Part shown: positions 59,903 to 64,000 of the stretch, piece by piece
Numbering within the stretch: position 1 is the first letter of the stretch
Layout of the letters: the number at the start of each line of letters is the position of its first letter
Assembly: GCA_009869945.1 (NCBI GenBank)
Contig: WIXG01000322.1
Location: 1 to 64,000, forward strand
Reading direction: 5' to 3'
Source of the DNA: Mesaphorura yosii
Taxonomy: Eukaryota; Arthropoda; Collembola; Poduromorpha; Tullbergiidae
DNA: 64,000 nt
Program-made: the position numbers and the translations under genes
Notes under the pieces: model-generated
The model's input: the letters and a program-made list of their open reading frames with translations, nothing else
Told to the model about the DNA's origin: nothing
Database searches by the model: none

Positions 59903-62900
59903 AACTTCTGATTTGAGAAATGCAAGTTGAAATGAAATCCTGTAAGAATCATTGAGATGAAGCTGATCCACACAGGCTCATATCCCGCTAAAAATAAGTA
60001 CAGTAGTAGACATAATATTAGACCTAATCTGATTCAACAAATTGATTCGTATTATTTATTTGCTACTTCGGGGCAAGCCGAAATAAATATCACAAATAGC
60101 CAACCGTAAATGTTCTTTTGCGAAAGAATCGAAAACTGACATTACAAGTGATATATATCTGAGAGCATGATTATTTTCGTGGCCTGAGGTCTTTACTTGT
60201 CCTCCGCGAAGGCGAGGATAAGTAGCTTTGGCCTCCGCAGTTGACATCGTCTGCCTCTTCAGTTAAGCCGGGCAATTCTTTAGAATTCATCTGACTCGCA
60301 GTGCAGCGAGGTAGTTTTCTTCTACTTTCCATTGAATACGAGCAAAATCATCCTACATGTTCTTCTTTTGATATGCCGTCGCCGTCGGTGAAAGTGATTA
60401 AGCTTCCCACTGTCCAATATAACAATATTTGAATAGAAGTGAATAATGAAATTGGTTCTGCCTGATGGATTACACGCATGAAGTATGAAGGTACGGTAAG
60501 AAAGAAAACAGCATAAGGCGATTAGATACTAATGCTATGTAAGTGAAATTTTCAGGTAATAAATCACTATTGGCTTTCAATTCAATATTGCGCCACAAAT
60601 AATTCGTCTCACCTATTCCGTGATTCAACCTGGTTCCCGAAATCGGGCGTAAAGCTCGCTTGCGCTGCATGACTTGGATTTTGCACCGATGGTTTCTATG
60701 TCGCGAGGTAATAAACAGAGATCATTTTATCCTGAACCTCCTGAATGGAAGCTTAAAACGTGATATTTCCAATAACCGAAGTTCACCACTGCTTACGAAT
60801 GCTGAAATTCGGGAGATTGGATAAGTGGTTAATCGGATGATCGCGTGGGTGAAAATTGGTATGGCTTTTTTTCGCAAGGACGCGTTTGTTAGCGACACGG
60901 CGAGCATCTGTCCGCCTACCTACAGAACCGCGCATGTCAGCAAGCCCTTTATTTGCCAAAGTCAGACAGAATCCATTTCAATTAAGCTATTTTCTAATCA
61001 AATTATCAGCAGCGAATAGTTCTATTATTTTCTTAACTACGGGCGATAAATCACAATTCCATCCTACAGCTATGAGCTACAGCTCAGCTAAGGTTCGTGT
61101 TCGTACATTCAGCCATGAAAAGCAAACACTAGAAGCCGTGCTTTGGAAATGTAAATGTTGCAAAAACTGAATAAAGTCGGTATTCAATTACTTCAGTCAA
61201 CTGAATATGTTAATTCAATCCGACATTCTTCAGAGGCACTGCACATTTATTTCAGGTTTGAGCGTGGCTGAATATTTAATGGGTTAAACAAACTTTCATT
61301 TCCTTTCTCGTTTCACGACTGAATTCGTTTATTCACAGCCCACTGATTTCTTTGCTATTTTCTTTGAAGTTGCGCAAGTTTTCTATTTTCATGCGGGAAT
61401 CCCGACTCTTCTTTCTTCCACGCAAAGTTTATCTTGCTACAATTCACAACATTATTTATGTTCTCGTCAAACTTTTACAGCCATGCGATGGAGTGGGGTG
61501 AGTCCACTTCCACAAGTCAGCTAGTTGCGCGTAAATTAATTGAGAAAGTTACCTACATGCTAATGAACCTTATAAACGCTATCAGAAGGAACGCCGACAG
61601 TTGATTTAATTGTGCTAAATGAAGCGGCTCTCGTGAACTTTAATTTTGCCGGAGAGGTCTACGGTAAGTCTAGAGGTACAAAAGCTTGCTGGACGAATGG
61701 GCTTTTGGAAAAGTTGCAGCTTGTGGACCCCATGGGCAAGCTATTACTGCTTGCCACCTACTCGAAGCAGCAGGTTGTCGCTCTACTCATTGCCGACTAT
61801 ATTGGAGGTGACCGAATTCCAATTTGCACTTGAACCGTCGTGATTTGTTCTTCAGTAAACCTTACTACAGTGAGTAATTGTTTTTTAAATGCCGCGTGAA
61901 GCGTGTTGCTTGCTGCGGTCTTCCACCCTTAATGAAAATTCATAATTAATCATTGCCAGCTACATGCATAGTACAGTATAAGCACGCAATCAGATTCAAA
62001 TTTTCAAGTGTTCTGAGCATGCAGTTTTCAACAATCTACTCGAATCTCTGTTGAGCAAAATTGAAGTGAACGAAATGAAATTGAAAAATACTTTACGTTT
62101 GCAATCATCACTCGCACTCGTGAGATTATTAAATATTTCATGCTTGGAACTTGAGTTTATTGGAAACAGCTTTCTAATTTCGCAACTATTTGCACGGAAT
62201 ACTTTGCCCATCATTTATTTCATTCATTATGGACAATTGTGATGAAGTCAAATTAAAATGTTCGAAGAAGGAATACAGTGAAGCTGGAAGCATTAAGCAT
62301 TCCATTTTCCATTCCACACCATTAGACATGAGAGCCAAAACCTCTGCAATGTAGACAAAGCTACTGTAAACGGTAATGTAAAAATTAAGCGCTGGCGTTT
62401 CCTGTAACCTATTTTCGCGACCTTTAAGAGTATTTGGAGTTCGTCTAGGAACGTAAGCATGGACGTATAATCTACCTTGCTTTAGAAGATAGCTGATGTT
62501 GCTGGTACAAAAGCACTAATACGGCAGGAGACATTCGTACACGTACTCGTACATAAAGAATTGGAACTATTAAGAAACAGCAGCTTACGTCGAGAGATGA
62601 TGCAATTTTTCATGTTTATTTACCCAGTTTACCTTTCCAAGAACAGTGCGTCTCTCTTAATGTACAATTTTATTGCAGAAACTGACATAAATTGATACTG
62701 TTTCTTAATTTAGTATTGCACTTGTATTTTAAGTAATACTACAGTAAAGGACGGAGAAAGCCTAACCGACTATTGCAGGCCTGCCTGGCACCAAAAGCAC
62801 TCGTTTTGCTTACGGGGCTCAAATCTTTTGTAATTTATTTATACGAATAAGTAATCCTTAAAGTGGAAAATTATGTATTTTCCTCACACTTTTTCGGTGA

Positions 62901-63634
62901 ACGAGTTCTAAAATTGGAACTTCTCAACTTGTATATTGCATCTTCCAATGCTAACTTCTACAGCTGAATTCGCCGTCTGGTACGGCGTCAGCATCCGCCT
63001 GCGGAAATTGAATTGGTATAATTTGTATTCGAATCACATCTTGCTCTGAACCGGAAGAAAGTAAATTACTAATGCCTAAGCTGATAATGAGTACGCCCAG
63101 GCCCAAGTTATGAGATTATACAAATAAGCGTAATAAAATAGAAGTAGTATAGCAGTGCTTATTATTCGGGCATGCAAAATAATCTCTGTGTCCCATTTTT
63201 ATTTTTAAAACACCGACTAAAATTGATACCCATTCACCATCTCATCGGGCATGGAAATGTACTGTTGAAAAAAATATTCGTTACGTTTATTCTTACAGGA
63301 GGGTTCGCTTGGTCTCGTCTCACCCAAAGCAAAGCGAGTTGTCAGTGAACGAACATTATTTTGCAAATGCAAACAAGGATTTTCCAACAATATCTCTCGT
63401 TCAGTTTTAATCCGTTACGCGCGGGACGCAACGTAAACATTCTCTATCAAATTGGCGATTTTGTCAGTGTCGGCCAAAATTATAGTGTAAATTCTTAATC
63501 AGCGTGTAGTTTTATTCAATTGACATCAAAGGAAAGTACTAAAATTCATCGTAAAGTGAAGGGAATTCTAACATAGTCTTCTTTGAATAGTTAAGTAATG
63601 TGTTAAGTGTCCTACAACTTAAGCTCATGTCAAA

Positions 63635-63978
63635 ATGTCTGAAGTGCAGAAGGTAGAAAATCAATTCGCCCCAGGAATTCAAGATTTTGTGCTGGGCAAG
63701 CCAATCAGTCGAGGAAGTTTTGGGTAAGTCGGGTGCACTGCCGACATAATGTCAGTTCACTTGTTAACTGACTTCCGCAATGGTCTTGTCTCATGTCTGG
63801 TGCACTTCTTCGTAATTTCACATAATTCACATTCCAGGAAAGTTTACTTGGGCTACAAGAAAGATGTGCCATCAAAACTATACGCCATCAAAGTGATGAA
63901 GAAGAGTGAGTTGATCAATAAAAACATGGCCAATAACGTGTTGAAAGAACGGAAAGCACTTTGCATCTCCGCAATGGA
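63635..63978 (+). CDS. MASTL: Greatwall/MASTL kinase, 5' part (continues past the window)
   Basis: Two exons (63635-63723 and 63838-63978) give the first 76 residues; a donor (GA|GTAAGT) at 63979 leads out of the window. MASTL/Greatwall is an AGC-type kinase that phosphorylates ENSA/ARPP19 to inhibit PP2A-B55 and hold mitosis. The fragment covers the N-lobe. DFVLGKPISRGSFGKVYLGYK carries the glycine loop (residues 25-33), KLYAIKVMKK the ATP-binding Lys48, and SELINKNMANNVLKERKAL the region that leads into helix C. PISRG.FGKV and the MINKNM-like block are typical of this kinase and not of other AGC kinases. The ATG follows a stretch without in-frame ATG, and length before the kinase domain is normal. 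A promoter should lie within the preceding few hundred bases. Confidence 0.93.
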
Positions 63979-64000
63979 GTAAGTCAATTAAGTTTAAAGA

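Larger units (their letters stand above)
52066..63634. other. Non-coding interval between the globin and MASTL
   Basis: About 11.6 kb with no recognised protein family on either strand. The left end should contain the globin promoter; an acceptor-like ttctggaatttcag on the minus strand near 52.12 kb suggests a 5' UTR exon there. The right end should contain the MASTL promoter. The tandem duplication at 54.35-54.58 kb and a GTGCC repeat at 59.88 kb are the only structured parts I noticed. Confidence 0.4.

Noticed and set aside
62714-62725. TATTGCACTTGT, identical to the miR-92 5' end
   Set aside because: The rest of the mature sequence does not match and the upstream sequence cannot pair with it to form a hairpin.

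Overview
This is an animal nuclear genome window: AT-rich, with intron-containing genes spliced at GT-AG sites, long non-coding intervals, and no operons or bacterial signals. I identify seven protein genes by conserved motifs read directly from the sequence, plus one conserved microRNA cluster. A miR-100/let-7/miR-125 cluster, a globin X-like globin, a Sec-encoding SELENOS and a Greatwall kinase together point to a bilaterian. The globin lineage and overall gene style suggest an invertebrate, probably a protostome. The species cannot be named from sequence alone.

Layout. Positions 1-13.3 kb hold no recognisable protein gene but contain three microRNA hairpins on the + strand, in the classical order mir-100 (about 4.35 kb), let-7 (about 4.86 kb) and mir-125/lin-4 (about 7.14 kb). 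From 13.2 to 17.7 kb lies a divergent pair. SELENOS is on the minus strand in five exons, ending in an in-frame UGA-Gly-stop with a foldable SECIS element downstream. POGLUT1/rumi is on the plus strand in seven exons. Positions 17.7-23.6 kb look empty. USP2 runs on the plus strand from 23.7 to 35.1 kb, with a 725-codon low-complexity first coding exon, a 7.8 kb intron and five exons carrying the USP catalytic domain after a short linker exon. The big intron contains an alternative first coding exon for a short isoform and a 1.1 kb element with terminal inverted repeats. THEM6 (plus, 37.65-38.4 kb) converges on a globin gene (minus, 39.8-52.1 kb). The globin's 11.4 kb first intron hosts COA5 on the opposite strand. 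Positions 52.1-63.6 kb hold no recognised gene, only a diverged tandem duplication. The window ends inside the first two coding exons of MASTL/Greatwall.

The protein genes are a mix of housekeeping functions: ER quality control, Notch/EGF O-glucosylation, deubiquitination, thioesterase-like, membrane globin, complex IV assembly and mitotic kinase. They share no obvious pathway. The most notable features are the substituted let-7 and miR-125 mature sequences, a selenoprotein S with Sec but no cysteine at all, the USP2 dual first exons, and the N-myristoylation-type globin with GbX-like intron positions. I saw no LTR element, retrovirus-like element, Polinton or broken toxin gene.
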